DNA of 64,000 nucleotides from positions 62,001-126,000 of the IMG/VR virus record IMGVR_UViG_3300047560_000604, one strand, 5' to 3'. The DNA is from a virus. Every line of letters begins with the position of its first letter. The stretch's first letter is position 1. Positions 50,554 through 58,881 of this stretch are shown one piece after another. The notes beneath the pieces are model-generated. The model was not told the origin of the DNA, did no database searches, and worked only from the letters and a program-made list of their open reading frames with translations. Both the position numbers and the translations under genes were made by a program.

Positions 50554-52022
50554 TGAAAATCAATAACTTACTAGAATCTAAAAAACTTCCAGGACAATTC
50601 GGGGCACAAATTATGTCTCCTGAAGAGTTCGTTGCTGCTGACGAAGCAGGCATTGATGTCGATCCTAACAAGATCGACCAAGAACATGAAGAAGTAGCAG
50701 AAGATAAACCACAACGTGATACAAATCGTTTGTGGCAAATGATTACTGACTATGAGCGTAGAGCTAAAAATTCAAGTAGTGATATTCGTAAGCAACACTA
50801 CATGAAGATGGCTGACGAATTACGTGCTAAGTTACCTACAAATGAAGCAACTGAACTGCCGGCTCCACAGAAAGAATTCGGAGATCAAGAGTTCCAAGAC
50901 TACATGAAACGTATAGTTGGCACACCTGATATCGATAAGAAAACAGGCTTGCCAAAGAAAGCTAAAGATAAGATTAGTAAGAAGACCGGTGAAGTTAAGC
51001 CGGGTGCTGAAAAGTATATCAGTGGTAAGACTAAATCTGACAAGTTCAAGATGCCTTACGTTCATCGTTCGAGCGTAGTAACTTACTACGATGCTGATGG
51101 TAAAAGATTCAGAGAAGAAGACGTTATTAACGCATTAAAAGTTCGTCCCAAATCGTTGTTAAAGCAAAACGAAAAGATGAAGCATTCAAACGGAGAGCTA
51201 GAACAGTTCTTCAACATTGGCTTCGCTGCATTGACAGGTATCGCTGTTGATGAATCTACAGGGAAACTAATCATTGTTAACACATGTCCTGGTGCTGGTT
51301 CATGTAAAGTTGATTGCTTTGCTATGAAAGGTGGTAAGGTTCAGTTTAAGAATGCTTGGCTAAGTGACGGTAAGATTCTTACATATCTATTGAATGATCC
51401 AAACGGATTCTTCAACCAATTATCAAAAGAGATTAGCAAAGAAGAAAAACTAGGCGACAAAGGTGGTTACACTGTGACTATACGTTGGCATGACGCTGGC
51501 GATTTCTTTAGCCCAGAATATTTAGACATGGCATTGAAGATTGCTGAAACACATCCGGGTGTTAAGTTCTATGCTTATACTAAGATGGCTAATGCAGCCT
51601 TAGCTAATAAGCCAGGTAACTTTATTATCAACTGGTCAGAAGGTGCTCACACTTCTCAAGAGAAACAAGTTAAGCAAGATGACCCTGAACTAGAGAAGAC
51701 AAAGAACAGTCGTATCGTTCCAGAGAAGTTATTCTATGACTTGTTGAAGAAAGATGCTAAGGGTAACTTAGATAAAGAAGGTGCTGATGCTGAAGGGGCT
51801 GGAGGACGTTGGGTAATGCGTGATCCTACTGCAACTAAAGAGTTGAAGCAACGTTTAGCTGATTACTACGGTATCAGTGCTAATAGTATTCTAAACTATG
51901 ACGAGTATACAAGTAAGCCAAAAGTTGCTGGCATGAAGTACAACGTAATTGTTGCGCCAGGTGAGGGTGACATTAGTGCTAACGATCCTAACGTATTAGC
52001 TACACTATTATTGAAGCACTAA
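50553..52022 (+). CDS. GP88-like protein with packaging-type leader
   Basis: This 489-residue protein begins MKINNLLESKKL, nearly identical to the leader of the preceding gene. The C-terminal two thirds contain NTCPGAGSCKVDCFAMKGG (three Cys, about residues 244-256), VTIRWHDAGDFFSPEYLDMALKIA and KFYAYTK, the pattern of the phage Gene Product 88 family, whose function is unknown. The first ~180 residues are Lys/Glu-rich and contain more L-x-E-like sites. It is coupled to the preceding gene (TAATG) and so to the polyprotein. Confidence 0.7.
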   Translation: MKINNLLESKKLPGQFGAQIMSPEEFVAADEAGIDVDPNKIDQEHEEVAEDKPQRDTNRLWQMITDYERRAKNSSSDIRKQHYMKMADELRAKLPTNEATELPAPQKEFGDQEFQDYMKRIVGTPDIDKKTGLPKKAKDKISKKTGEVKPGAEKYISGKTKSDKFKMPYVHRSSVVTYYDADGKRFREEDVINALKVRPKSLLKQNEKMKHSNGELEQFFNIGFAALTGIAVDESTGKLIIVNTCPGAGSCKVDCFAMKGGKVQFKNAWLSDGKILTYLLNDPNGFFNQLSKEISKEEKLGDKGGYTVTIRWHDAGDFFSPEYLDMALKIAETHPGVKFYAYTKMANAALANKPGNFIINWSEGAHTSQEKQVKQDDPELEKTKNSRIVPEKLFYDLLKKDAKGNLDKEGADAEGAGGRWVMRDPTATKELKQRLADYYGISANSILNYDEYTSKPKVAGMKYNVIVAPGEGDISANDPNVLATLLLKH

Positions 52023-52025
52023 ATA
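52018..52025 (+). promoter_or_regulatory. Candidate late promoter box (ACTAAATA variant)
   Basis: Overlaps the stop of the GP88-like gene and lies 55 nt before the Dps-like gene. Same variant as at 29428. Confidence 0.4.
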
Positions 52026-52079
52026 TATGGATAGAACAGTTTTTGAATTCTATTTGAAGTATAAGGGAAACCCACCAAA

Positions 52080-52520
52080 ATGTTGTCAGACAATTTAAAA
52101 GTATTATTAGCAAGCACCCAAAGTTTTGCTATCAAGTCACAAAACTTTCACTGGAACGTTGAAGGTAGTGATTTCCCTCAGTATCACGAATTCTTTGATA
52201 CATTATACGGAGATGTAGCTGGAACAATTGACAAGATTGCTGAGTACATTAGAATCTTAGGTCACTATACACCTGGCAGCTTAACTCGCTATGCTGAACT
52301 ATCAGTTATTCAAGACCAAACAAAGATCCCACGTGCTGAATTGATGTTCACTGAATCACTGCAAGATTGTGAAACAATGATTCAATTAGTAACACAAATG
52401 TTCGATGAGGCAGCAAATGAAAAACAACATGGTATAGAAAACTACATGGCTGAGTTACAAGATTTGTATGCTAAGAAAGCGTGGTTCATTCGTTCGATAT
52501 TAAAGAAAGCACGTGAGTAA
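52080..52520 (+). CDS. dps: Dps-like ferritin (DNA-binding/iron-storing)
   Basis: This 146-residue protein has all Dps ferroxidase ligands with family spacing: H24, H36, D40, D51, E55 (matching H31, H43, D47, D58, E62 in the Listeria protein). Dps dodecamers oxidise and store iron, detoxify peroxide and can bind DNA. Here the basic N-terminal tail that binds DNA in E. coli Dps is short. It is coupled to the amidoligase-like gene downstream (TAATG). It lacks the packaging leader itself, but is in the same block. It could protect phage DNA from oxidative damage. Confidence 0.9.
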   Translation: MLSDNLKVLLASTQSFAIKSQNFHWNVEGSDFPQYHEFFDTLYGDVAGTIDKIAEYIRILGHYTPGSLTRYAELSVIQDQTKIPRAELMFTESLQDCETMIQLVTQMFDEAANEKQHGIENYMAELQDLYAKKAWFIRSILKKARE

Positions 52521-54514
52521 TGAGAGCATCTCAGTTTACAGTCGAAAATACATTAGATGAAGCCCCAATGAATCCTACCGCTTTTGCTCAATCAATTGAG
52601 CAAGGTGAAAAGAAGGGTGTCTTAGTTGGGTACGAGTTTGAAGTATGTATTCCTCGTGCTACTATCAGTAACACGGGTGATAACTCAAAGGGGATCCTTG
52701 ATAAAATTGAAATCTACATGGAAGAATTCTTAGAATCAACAAACACTCAGGATATTTCAGTAGAAGAAATGTCTAAGTTGTTCCCTTTCAAGAAGCCAAT
52801 CAAAGGTTATGATAGTCTCAGTGATTATTATACAAAGGATCAAACTAATAGATTGCAAAAAGGCATTGAACTATTCAAAGAATTCCCAGAAGATATAAGA
52901 GCAAAGTTCATTCCTATCACTAAGCAGAGATTGAAAAGTTATTCTAATAAAAAAGCAGATCCCAAATCAATGTCATATCAAATTGCGTTTCTAGGTAGAT
53001 TTGGTAGAGACGTATATTCGAGCACTAGAGGTGAAATTGAATCCAAGGCGCATGATTTAATGGAGCTTTTGGATGGGAACGATTATTACTATGAAATGTT
53101 TGGCACACTAATCCCCCATACTGCATATGCAAACATGTTGAAATATTTCAATATCGATCCGGCGAGGGTGTGGAGTGCGATGCAAGACTATGTGTATGAT
53201 GAAGAAGATGATGATGGATATTATGCTGCTGCTTCTGGCGTATTGAAGCCTGCTCTTTCTAAGACAATGGGATCAGAAGTAATAATATTCAGCGACTACC
53301 ACGAAGATACAAAAGATTTAGACAAGTGGTACATAGAACCAGATGGTAGCTTATCAGCCGATGATGAAGATGATACTACTGCTGAGATAGTTAGTCCCCC
53401 ATTGCCAGCAATGAAAGCTATAGATGCATTGAAGAAATTCTATTCAATGGCATCAAGTTTAAATCTATATACTAACAACACTACAGGCTTACACATAAAT
53501 GTAAGTATTCCTGACACACTAGATGTAACAAAGTTAGCAGTGTTCTTGGGTGATGATTATGTGTTACAACAATATAACCGCGAAAATAACGGTTACGCAA
53601 AAGGAACAATGCAACGACTAAACTATGCAATGGTTAATAAATTAGATTCATACGCTCGTTCACCTATGCAAACTACTAACAGTAGAAGTAAAAAGCCAGG
53701 GGTATTTGGTCAACGTAAAACATCAAATCTACCTAACTACAAGATGCTGAATGATATTATTAAAAATCACACTGAAGGTCATACAGCTAGTATTAGTTAC
53801 AATGGTAAGTACATTTCATTTAGACATGCAGGCGGTGACTATTTAAGTGACTACAATAAGGTGTACAACACAGTTGGTCGCTTTGTTCGTGCGATGATTA
53901 TTGCTAGTGATCCAAACTTATATAAACGTGAGTACCAAGAAAAATTAGCCAAGATTGCTACTATGGGAGATCAACTACGCAACGTGCGTTTTGGTGACAC
54001 TAATAAAATGTTAACTATTATTCAGAAACATGGACTTCCTGTTATATCTGCACCAGTTGCGATTGTTAATCCTAAGTTTCCTATCGAATCTGTAATCAAG
54101 AGTTTTGGTAGAAATGAACAATGGTTCCCTGGTCCTAAAGCTGGTGCTGTAAAAACAAGACCTTCAACTGAAGCTGAGAAGCAATTATTAATTAGCAGGA
54201 TTCTTAACGCAGACACCAAACAGTTAGTTAATCAGGCTACTAGTTTTGTAACTGTAGATATTATTCCAAAGACTCCACAAATGGTAGGCATGATATTAGC
54301 TAATCCCGGTAACATGCTCAGAACAGTAGTGCAGCCAGTGTTCGGTAGAGGTAACAACGCACAAGCGTTCTTCACGACTTCAACCTCTACTTACCCATTG
54401 AATAGTCCAATCGCACAAGCTGCGATGAAAGCTATACTACAAGATAAGTGGGGTGCGATTAAGCCCGGTGCTAAAACGAAACCAAATGCCTCAAGGTTCT
54501 TAGACAAGCCATGA
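52520..54514 (+). CDS. Amidoligase-like (COOH-NH2 ligase) protein 1 with packaging-type leader
   Basis: This 664-residue protein begins MRASQFTVENTLDE, with V-E and L-D-E sites. The GS-like COOH-NH2 ligase pattern follows: GYEFEV (about 37-42), EPDGSLS, then AEIVSPPLP (about 288-297), TGLHINVSI (about 322) and ISFRHAGGDY (about 432). This order (GxExE...E(I/L)VSPPL...GxHxxV...FR..GGD) matches amidoligases described by Iyer and co-workers (2009), which make amide bonds between amino acids or peptides with ATP. It is a paralogue of the protein at 54948; the GGCT-like gene is between them. Substrates are unknown, and the assignment rests on motif order only. Confidence 0.62.
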   Translation: MRASQFTVENTLDEAPMNPTAFAQSIEQGEKKGVLVGYEFEVCIPRATISNTGDNSKGILDKIEIYMEEFLESTNTQDISVEEMSKLFPFKKPIKGYDSLSDYYTKDQTNRLQKGIELFKEFPEDIRAKFIPITKQRLKSYSNKKADPKSMSYQIAFLGRFGRDVYSSTRGEIESKAHDLMELLDGNDYYYEMFGTLIPHTAYANMLKYFNIDPARVWSAMQDYVYDEEDDDGYYAAASGVLKPALSKTMGSEVIIFSDYHEDTKDLDKWYIEPDGSLSADDEDDTTAEIVSPPLPAMKAIDALKKFYSMASSLNLYTNNTTGLHINVSIPDTLDVTKLAVFLGDDYVLQQYNRENNGYAKGTMQRLNYAMVNKLDSYARSPMQTTNSRSKKPGVFGQRKTSNLPNYKMLNDIIKNHTEGHTASISYNGKYISFRHAGGDYLSDYNKVYNTVGRFVRAMIIASDPNLYKREYQEKLAKIATMGDQLRNVRFGDTNKMLTIIQKHGLPVISAPVAIVNPKFPIESVIKSFGRNEQWFPGPKAGAVKTRPSTEAEKQLLISRILNADTKQLVNQATSFVTVDIIPKTPQMVGMILANPGNMLRTVVQPVFGRGNNAQAFFTTSTSTYPLNSPIAQAAMKAILQDKWGAIKPGAKTKPNASRFLDKP

Positions 54515-54951
54515 AGATAACTGACATCCTAACAGAAGCTGGTGAACAACCTATATACTATTTTGCATACGGTATGCTGACTGATCCTGAGATTATGGAT
54601 GGTATTCCATTAGTTGGTAAAGCAGAACTACCTAACTTTGAATTTGAAATGTTCATGTATGCAAATGTACTCCCCACACCAAGAAGTAAAGTTTATGGAA
54701 CTCTCTGGGAAGTTAACAGAGAAGTTATTAGTAGATTGGATCAAATTGAAGGCTACCCTCAGTTGTATGACAGAAAGATGGTTCCGGTCATATCTAATGG
54801 TAAACGATATGAAGCGTTCGTGTACACACTAACACCAGAATCAAGAGAAGAACTTGAAGGTTCTGAACCCAGCAAAAGTTACATAAATAAACTAATAAGG
54901 GGATATAAAAACGCAGGTGTTCCCCTAGAACAATTACAAAGAACACTATGA
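54511..54951 (+). CDS. Gamma-glutamylcyclotransferase (GGCT/AIG2)-like with packaging-type leader
   Basis: This 146-residue protein begins MKITDILTEAGE, with L-T-E. The GGCT-like fold follows: YYFAYGML (about 16-23), a conserved central GTLWEVNREVISRLDQIEGYP and YDRKMVPV. GGCT enzymes remove gamma-glutamyl groups from peptides or amines by cyclisation to 5-oxoproline; AIG2-like proteins are found with amidoligases in bacterial and phage operons. The acidic residue in the DQIEGYP segment is in the expected place of the catalytic Glu. It overlaps both amidoligase-like genes by 4 nt. Confidence 0.8.
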   Translation: MKITDILTEAGEQPIYYFAYGMLTDPEIMDGIPLVGKAELPNFEFEMFMYANVLPTPRSKVYGTLWEVNREVISRLDQIEGYPQLYDRKMVPVISNGKRYEAFVYTLTPESREELEGSEPSKSYINKLIRGYKNAGVPLEQLQRTL

Positions 54952-56864
54952 GAGCAATAGATTTTTTAGTAGAACAGCAGAGACTTGATGAAGTTAACAT
55001 GAGCCCACGCTCATTGAAGATGCTTGTTAAGAGCATCAATGCCACTGCTGGTATGGAATTTGAAATGGGTGTTCCTAATATTGAAGATCCAGACGAATAC
55101 GAATACGAAAACGACTACGATTCAGATGAACGTGCTAGTAGTTGGGGTAACATTGAAGATTTCTTTATGGGCGGCGACGGCAATAATAGTCGTAGTGACG
55201 TTCGTTCAATGATTGAATCCATGCAAGAACATTACAATGAGTGGTATTTTGAGCAAGAAGAAGAAGCATGGCGAGATGAAGGTCAAGAATTCTTAAAAGA
55301 CTATATTTTAGAAAATGATGAGTTTGACGAAGATGATGCAGAAGAACAAGCTAAACAAGAAATTCGTGAAGCAAACCCTGAACTACCAGAAGAATCACAT
55401 GACTTTGAAGAATTAGTAAGAGTTAGAAAAGACGAGATATTTGAAGAATTCGTACAAGACGAATGGGACAATGACGGTCGTATATATGATAGAGCCAAGG
55501 ATGAGTTTAGAGATAATTATAGCGTCCCGGATGAAGGTGATTGGCTGAGTGACAATTACGAATGGATGACTGACGTATACCATTCGTTTGGTAATAGACA
55601 TGATGTATTCTGGCCCTATCAAACTCGTTCAGGTGGTGAAGGTGATTTAGGTGATCTAGCTGACGAATTTAGTAGAGCAATCGGCAGAGGTGTGAACACA
55701 TATGCAGGTCACGGTGGTCCTAGAGAAGCAGGTGAATACACGATTGAAACTGACCCTAGTATTGATACTGATGATAGCGGCGATGCCGGATTAGAATTTG
55801 TTAGTCCACCGTTACCATTAACTGAATTAGTAGCCGACCTAGCTACAGTAGTTAAGTGGGCTAATGAGTATGGTTGTTATACAAACGATTCAACTGGGTT
55901 GCATATGAGTGTTAGTGTCCCTAATTATTCTATTGATAAGTTAGACTATGTTAAGTTAGCATTGTTATTAGGTGACGAGTATGTGTTACAACAGTTCGGT
56001 CGTCAATCAAATAACTATTGCCGTAGTGCTGTAAGCAAAGTTAAAGGGAAGCAACTATCACAAGAAGAATCTAAAAACATTCTAGACCAAATGAAGAACG
56101 GTTTATCGTTGGCAGCAAGTAAATTGATTCACACTGGCTTTACGGACAAGTATACAAGTATCAACACTAAAAATGGTTATGTAGAGTTTAGAAGTCCCGG
56201 TGGTGACTGGTTGAATGAAGATTTAGATAAGCTAACAAATACATTGTATCGTTTTGTTGTTGCATTGGATGCAGCATGTGACCCACAAAAGTACAAAGAA
56301 GACTACTATAAGAAGTTATACAAGATGTTGAATCCTGATGATTCAACTGATGATTATGGTAAGATGATTAATGATTTTAGTCAATATGCTACAGCAGTTG
56401 GTGGAGCCCCACAAAAAGTTGTTGCTAATTTCCGTAGATTAGCATTAGCAACATTGAAACAATCACAGGGCAAAGAATCTGGTCAATGGTGGTTTAACGT
56501 TGCTATCAATGGTCAACGAATTGAACTTGTTGCTGACAGCCCTGAACATGCATGGGAAGAAGCAGTAAAAGATAACCCACACTGGGGCAGAATGAACAAG
56601 AATGATGCTAAGATTACTAGATTGCGCCCATTTGTAGATACTAGACCAGCAAATGGTACAACAGCACAAGCAACAGCAGGGGAACCTCAACCGTTAAGTC
56701 AACCTCAACAGCAACAATATCAAATCTATCGCAAAGATTCAGGAACCACTATTACATCATTCATGGCTGCAGACGATGAGGATGCAATGCAAAGACTAGG
56801 GCACCATTTAGCATACGTGCCCTCACAAGCACACAACTTGTATGGTGTACGTAGGGCACAATAA
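54948..56864 (+). CDS. Amidoligase-like (COOH-NH2 ligase) protein 2 with packaging-type leader
   Basis: This 638-residue protein begins MRAIDFLVEQQRLDE, with L-V-E and L-D-E sites. The N-terminal ~200 residues carry GMEFEM (about 35-40) and then a very acidic Glu/Asp insert. The second half repeats the pattern of the gene at 52520: TDPSIDTDD, LEFVSPPLP (about 281-290), STGLHMSVSVP (about 316) and VEFRSPGGDW (about 414). Thus the two are paralogues. The C-terminal ~100 residues are Gln/Thr-rich plus a small YQIYRKDSGTT module. The motif for ATP/metal use is partial, so activity is uncertain. Confidence 0.62.
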   Translation: MRAIDFLVEQQRLDEVNMSPRSLKMLVKSINATAGMEFEMGVPNIEDPDEYEYENDYDSDERASSWGNIEDFFMGGDGNNSRSDVRSMIESMQEHYNEWYFEQEEEAWRDEGQEFLKDYILENDEFDEDDAEEQAKQEIREANPELPEESHDFEELVRVRKDEIFEEFVQDEWDNDGRIYDRAKDEFRDNYSVPDEGDWLSDNYEWMTDVYHSFGNRHDVFWPYQTRSGGEGDLGDLADEFSRAIGRGVNTYAGHGGPREAGEYTIETDPSIDTDDSGDAGLEFVSPPLPLTELVADLATVVKWANEYGCYTNDSTGLHMSVSVPNYSIDKLDYVKLALLLGDEYVLQQFGRQSNNYCRSAVSKVKGKQLSQEESKNILDQMKNGLSLAASKLIHTGFTDKYTSINTKNGYVEFRSPGGDWLNEDLDKLTNTLYRFVVALDAACDPQKYKEDYYKKLYKMLNPDDSTDDYGKMINDFSQYATAVGGAPQKVVANFRRLALATLKQSQGKESGQWWFNVAINGQRIELVADSPEHAWEEAVKDNPHWGRMNKNDAKITRLRPFVDTRPANGTTAQATAGEPQPLSQPQQQQYQIYRKDSGTTITSFMAADDEDAMQRLGHHLAYVPSQAHNLYGVRRAQ

Positions 56865-57349
56865 TGAGAGCAACTGAATTTATCTCTGAAGTATTTGAAC
56901 CCAATAAACAAAACTGGGAATGGGCTCGCCTTGGAAATAGCGAAGTAACCGCATATTTCAAAGTCGGTAAAAGAGATTATATTTGGCAAGCATTTACACG
57001 AAGTAGTAATCCCAAGAAGTGGGAAATACAATTTCGTTTAATGAGAGATTATGAAAACGATCCCGAAGAATTAGACTTGTTTGGTAAGACTGGTACAGGT
57101 AATTCAGCGGAAGTAATGTCAACTGCTGTGGATATTACAAGAGCATTCTTAAAAGAATACGGACTTGATAGAGTAGAAGAAATTACATTCAACGCAAAAG
57201 AAGATAGTCGCATTGGATTATATGCTAAGATGATTAAAAGACTATTACCCGATTGGGACTTGTATAGTAAAAAAGACCCAGTTGATGGAATGGTATTCTC
57301 TCTTACTGACCGTAGAGCGTATGACAAGCCTGAGAACAAGATTACATAA
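56864..57349 (+). CDS. Packaged-type protein of unknown function
   Basis: This 161-residue protein begins MRATEFISEVFE, with I-S-E. The rest is an alpha/beta fold with WQAFTRSSNPKKWEIQFRLM and NAKEDSRIGLYAKMIKRLLPDW, a pattern I recall from phage proteins with an acetyltransferase-like layout, but no catalytic site can be assigned. It is coupled to the preceding amidoligase-like gene by a one-base overlap. Confidence 0.58.
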   Translation: MRATEFISEVFEPNKQNWEWARLGNSEVTAYFKVGKRDYIWQAFTRSSNPKKWEIQFRLMRDYENDPEELDLFGKTGTGNSAEVMSTAVDITRAFLKEYGLDRVEEITFNAKEDSRIGLYAKMIKRLLPDWDLYSKKDPVDGMVFSLTDRRAYDKPENKIT

Positions 57350-57461
57350 GAACATGCCTTAGGACCGTGGTAGTTACTACCATGAAGGCGTCGGGCGGCT
57401 GCTGCCCTAGAACAAGCGATTCGCTACCGCAAGTTCTTTAAGTGAGCTTTTTCCTTTTATA
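57350..57461 (+). ncRNA. Candidate structured RNA with three hairpins
   Basis: Three hairpins lie in about 75 nt: TGGTAG-tta-CTACCA (57368-57382), GGGC/GCCC (57393-57407) and AGAAC-aa-GCG / CGC-aa-GTTCT (57409-57437), the last with a symmetrical internal loop. It is followed by a T-rich run. The stretch has no open frame and lies between two genes with the packaging leader. It may be a small RNA, an attenuator or the terminator of the preceding operon. Confidence 0.45.
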
Positions 57462-57469
57462 GATAAATA
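57462..57469 (+). promoter_or_regulatory. T4-type late promoter box (GATAAATA), start codon near +1
   Basis: The box ends 6 nt before ATG 57476; by T4 spacing, transcription starts at about 57475, making the metallopeptidase messenger leaderless. Confidence 0.72.
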
Positions 57470-57475
57470 TATATT

Positions 57476-58066
57476 ATGCGAGCCGAATCATTTATCCAAG
57501 AATCCGCTGTTAGAGAACTAGCAGACAAACTTCCAACCCTCAAAAGAACTGACTATGATGCAATCGACCGTTTAATGAAACGAGTTGGTATTAAACATAA
57601 TGTATCTTCTAAAAAGTTGCATAATCTATTTGTCAGTAAATACGGACATAGTCCAGATCACTGGGTAAAGCGCATCAAAAGTCGTTTGGGTGAGACCGAC
57701 GTAGATCCTACAGACGATAAATCTGCACAGATTGACAAATTTATTAAGTGGTCTTACAACGCATTGAACATACAAGAGCCCCTACCAAAATTCCATTTTA
57801 GTAGAGATACAGAAGAAGCACAGGATCAGCATCGTACTGGTTCACATGACAGCCAGGGCAATATTACAGTTTACATTGAGAATCGTAACTTAGTTGATAT
57901 CTTCCGCACAATATTCCATGAGCTTGTGCATCACAGACAAGACCAATTAAACATGATTAAAGATGGTGACAGTTATCCAGGTAGTCCTATCGAAGCAATG
58001 GCAGATATGATGGCTGGAAAGTACATAAAGATTTATGGCAAACAACATCCCGAAATCTTCCAATAA
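57476..58066 (+). CDS. Zinc metallopeptidase (HExxH) with packaging-type leader
   Basis: This 196-residue protein begins MRAESFIQESAVR, with I-Q-E. The middle has a helical DNA- or peptide-binding-like segment (RLMKRVGIKHNVSSKKLHNLF). The active-site motif HELVHH (about residues 148-153) is of the gluzincin/zincin type, with a Glu in SPIEAMADMMAG (about 172) as the likely third ligand. This points to a small intracellular-type peptidase. Target proteins are unknown. There is a late, leaderless-type promoter upstream. Confidence 0.8.
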   Translation: MRAESFIQESAVRELADKLPTLKRTDYDAIDRLMKRVGIKHNVSSKKLHNLFVSKYGHSPDHWVKRIKSRLGETDVDPTDDKSAQIDKFIKWSYNALNIQEPLPKFHFSRDTEEAQDQHRTGSHDSQGNITVYIENRNLVDIFRTIFHELVHHRQDQLNMIKDGDSYPGSPIEAMADMMAGKYIKIYGKQHPEIFQ

Positions 58067-58220
58067 AGTACAACAAAAGTTAAAAGAAGTCCCTGACGAT
58101 TTGTTCGAGAAGGGTAAAGACGACATTGATTTTAAAAGAGAAGTGATTAAAAGGCAGTATAATAAGGATCCTTTAAGTATCTTTACACTAATAAAGAGAA
58201 TGATTAATGAGAGCAAATGA
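58035..58220 (+). CDS. Small Lys-rich protein, probable
   Basis: This 61-residue frame (MANNIPKSSNKVQQKL...) starts within the end of the peptidase gene and ends overlapping the lysozyme gene at 58207 by 14 nt. It fills the ~140-nt gap between these genes. Composition is Lys/Asp-rich and helical. No ribosome-binding site is strong; a start further downstream is also possible. Confidence 0.45.
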   Translation: MANNIPKSSNKVQQKLKEVPDDLFEKGKDDIDFKREVIKRQYNKDPLSIFTLIKRMINESK

Positions 58221-58881
58221 ATTCGTTACCGAAGACATGTCACGTAGAGGATTTCTAGGTGCGCTAGGTGCAGGTGCAATGGCTGCATCAGGGGTTGCTC
58301 AAGCTAAAGTTAATCCAGTTGCTAACAATCCTAAAGTAGAATTGTTAATGAAGTGGGCTAAGAAGTTTATTACTAACCCATCGGAGTTAGCGGCATTCAT
58401 GGCACAATGCGCCCACGAAAGCGACAACTTTGCAACAATGGAAGAATATGGTTCACCTGAACGTTTTGCTAAGAAGTACGACATTCAACACAATCCAGAC
58501 AAAGCAAAACAACTAGGCAATACTAATCCAGGCGATGGCATCAAGTATCGTGGTCGTGGATATATTCAATTGACTGGTAAGTACAACTATCAAAAAGCAG
58601 GTGAGTGGGTATCCAAGTATATCAATCATCCAGTTGACTTTGTTAAGCAGCCTGATTTAGTTGCAACACCCACTGCGGCTGCGTTGAGTAGCATTTGGTA
58701 TTGGATGACATTCGTTCACCCTAAGGCAAAGAATTTCAGTAACACCAAACAAGTTACTAAGCACATCAACCCTGGGTTGAAGGGTCAAAAGAATCGTGAA
58801 CAGAAAGCTAAAGATTGGCAAGCTGCATTGAATGTTAAACCTATTAAGCCGGGTAAGTCATTTAAGGTAGCTTCAAGATGA
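58207..58881 (+). CDS. Packaged GH19 lysozyme with both a capsid-type leader and a Tat signal
   Basis: This is a 224-residue protein. It begins MRANEFVTED (V-T-E leader, residues 1-10), directly followed by a twin-arginine-type signal: SRRGFLG (12-18), an Ala/Gly-rich hydrophobic run, and an AQA cleavage site at about 31-33. The rest is GH19: catalytic Glu in AQCAHESDNF (E71), GIKYRGRGYIQLTGKYNY (about 115-130). Its parallel at 26633 lacks both signals. If the leader is cut off in the head, the Tat signal would become N-terminal. It could then be exported to the periplasm to cut peptidoglycan. That is an inference. Confidence 0.82.
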   Translation: MRANEFVTEDMSRRGFLGALGAGAMAASGVAQAKVNPVANNPKVELLMKWAKKFITNPSELAAFMAQCAHESDNFATMEEYGSPERFAKKYDIQHNPDKAKQLGNTNPGDGIKYRGRGYIQLTGKYNYQKAGEWVSKYINHPVDFVKQPDLVATPTAAALSSIWYWMTFVHPKAKNFSNTKQVTKHINPGLKGQKNREQKAKDWQAALNVKPIKPGKSFKVASR

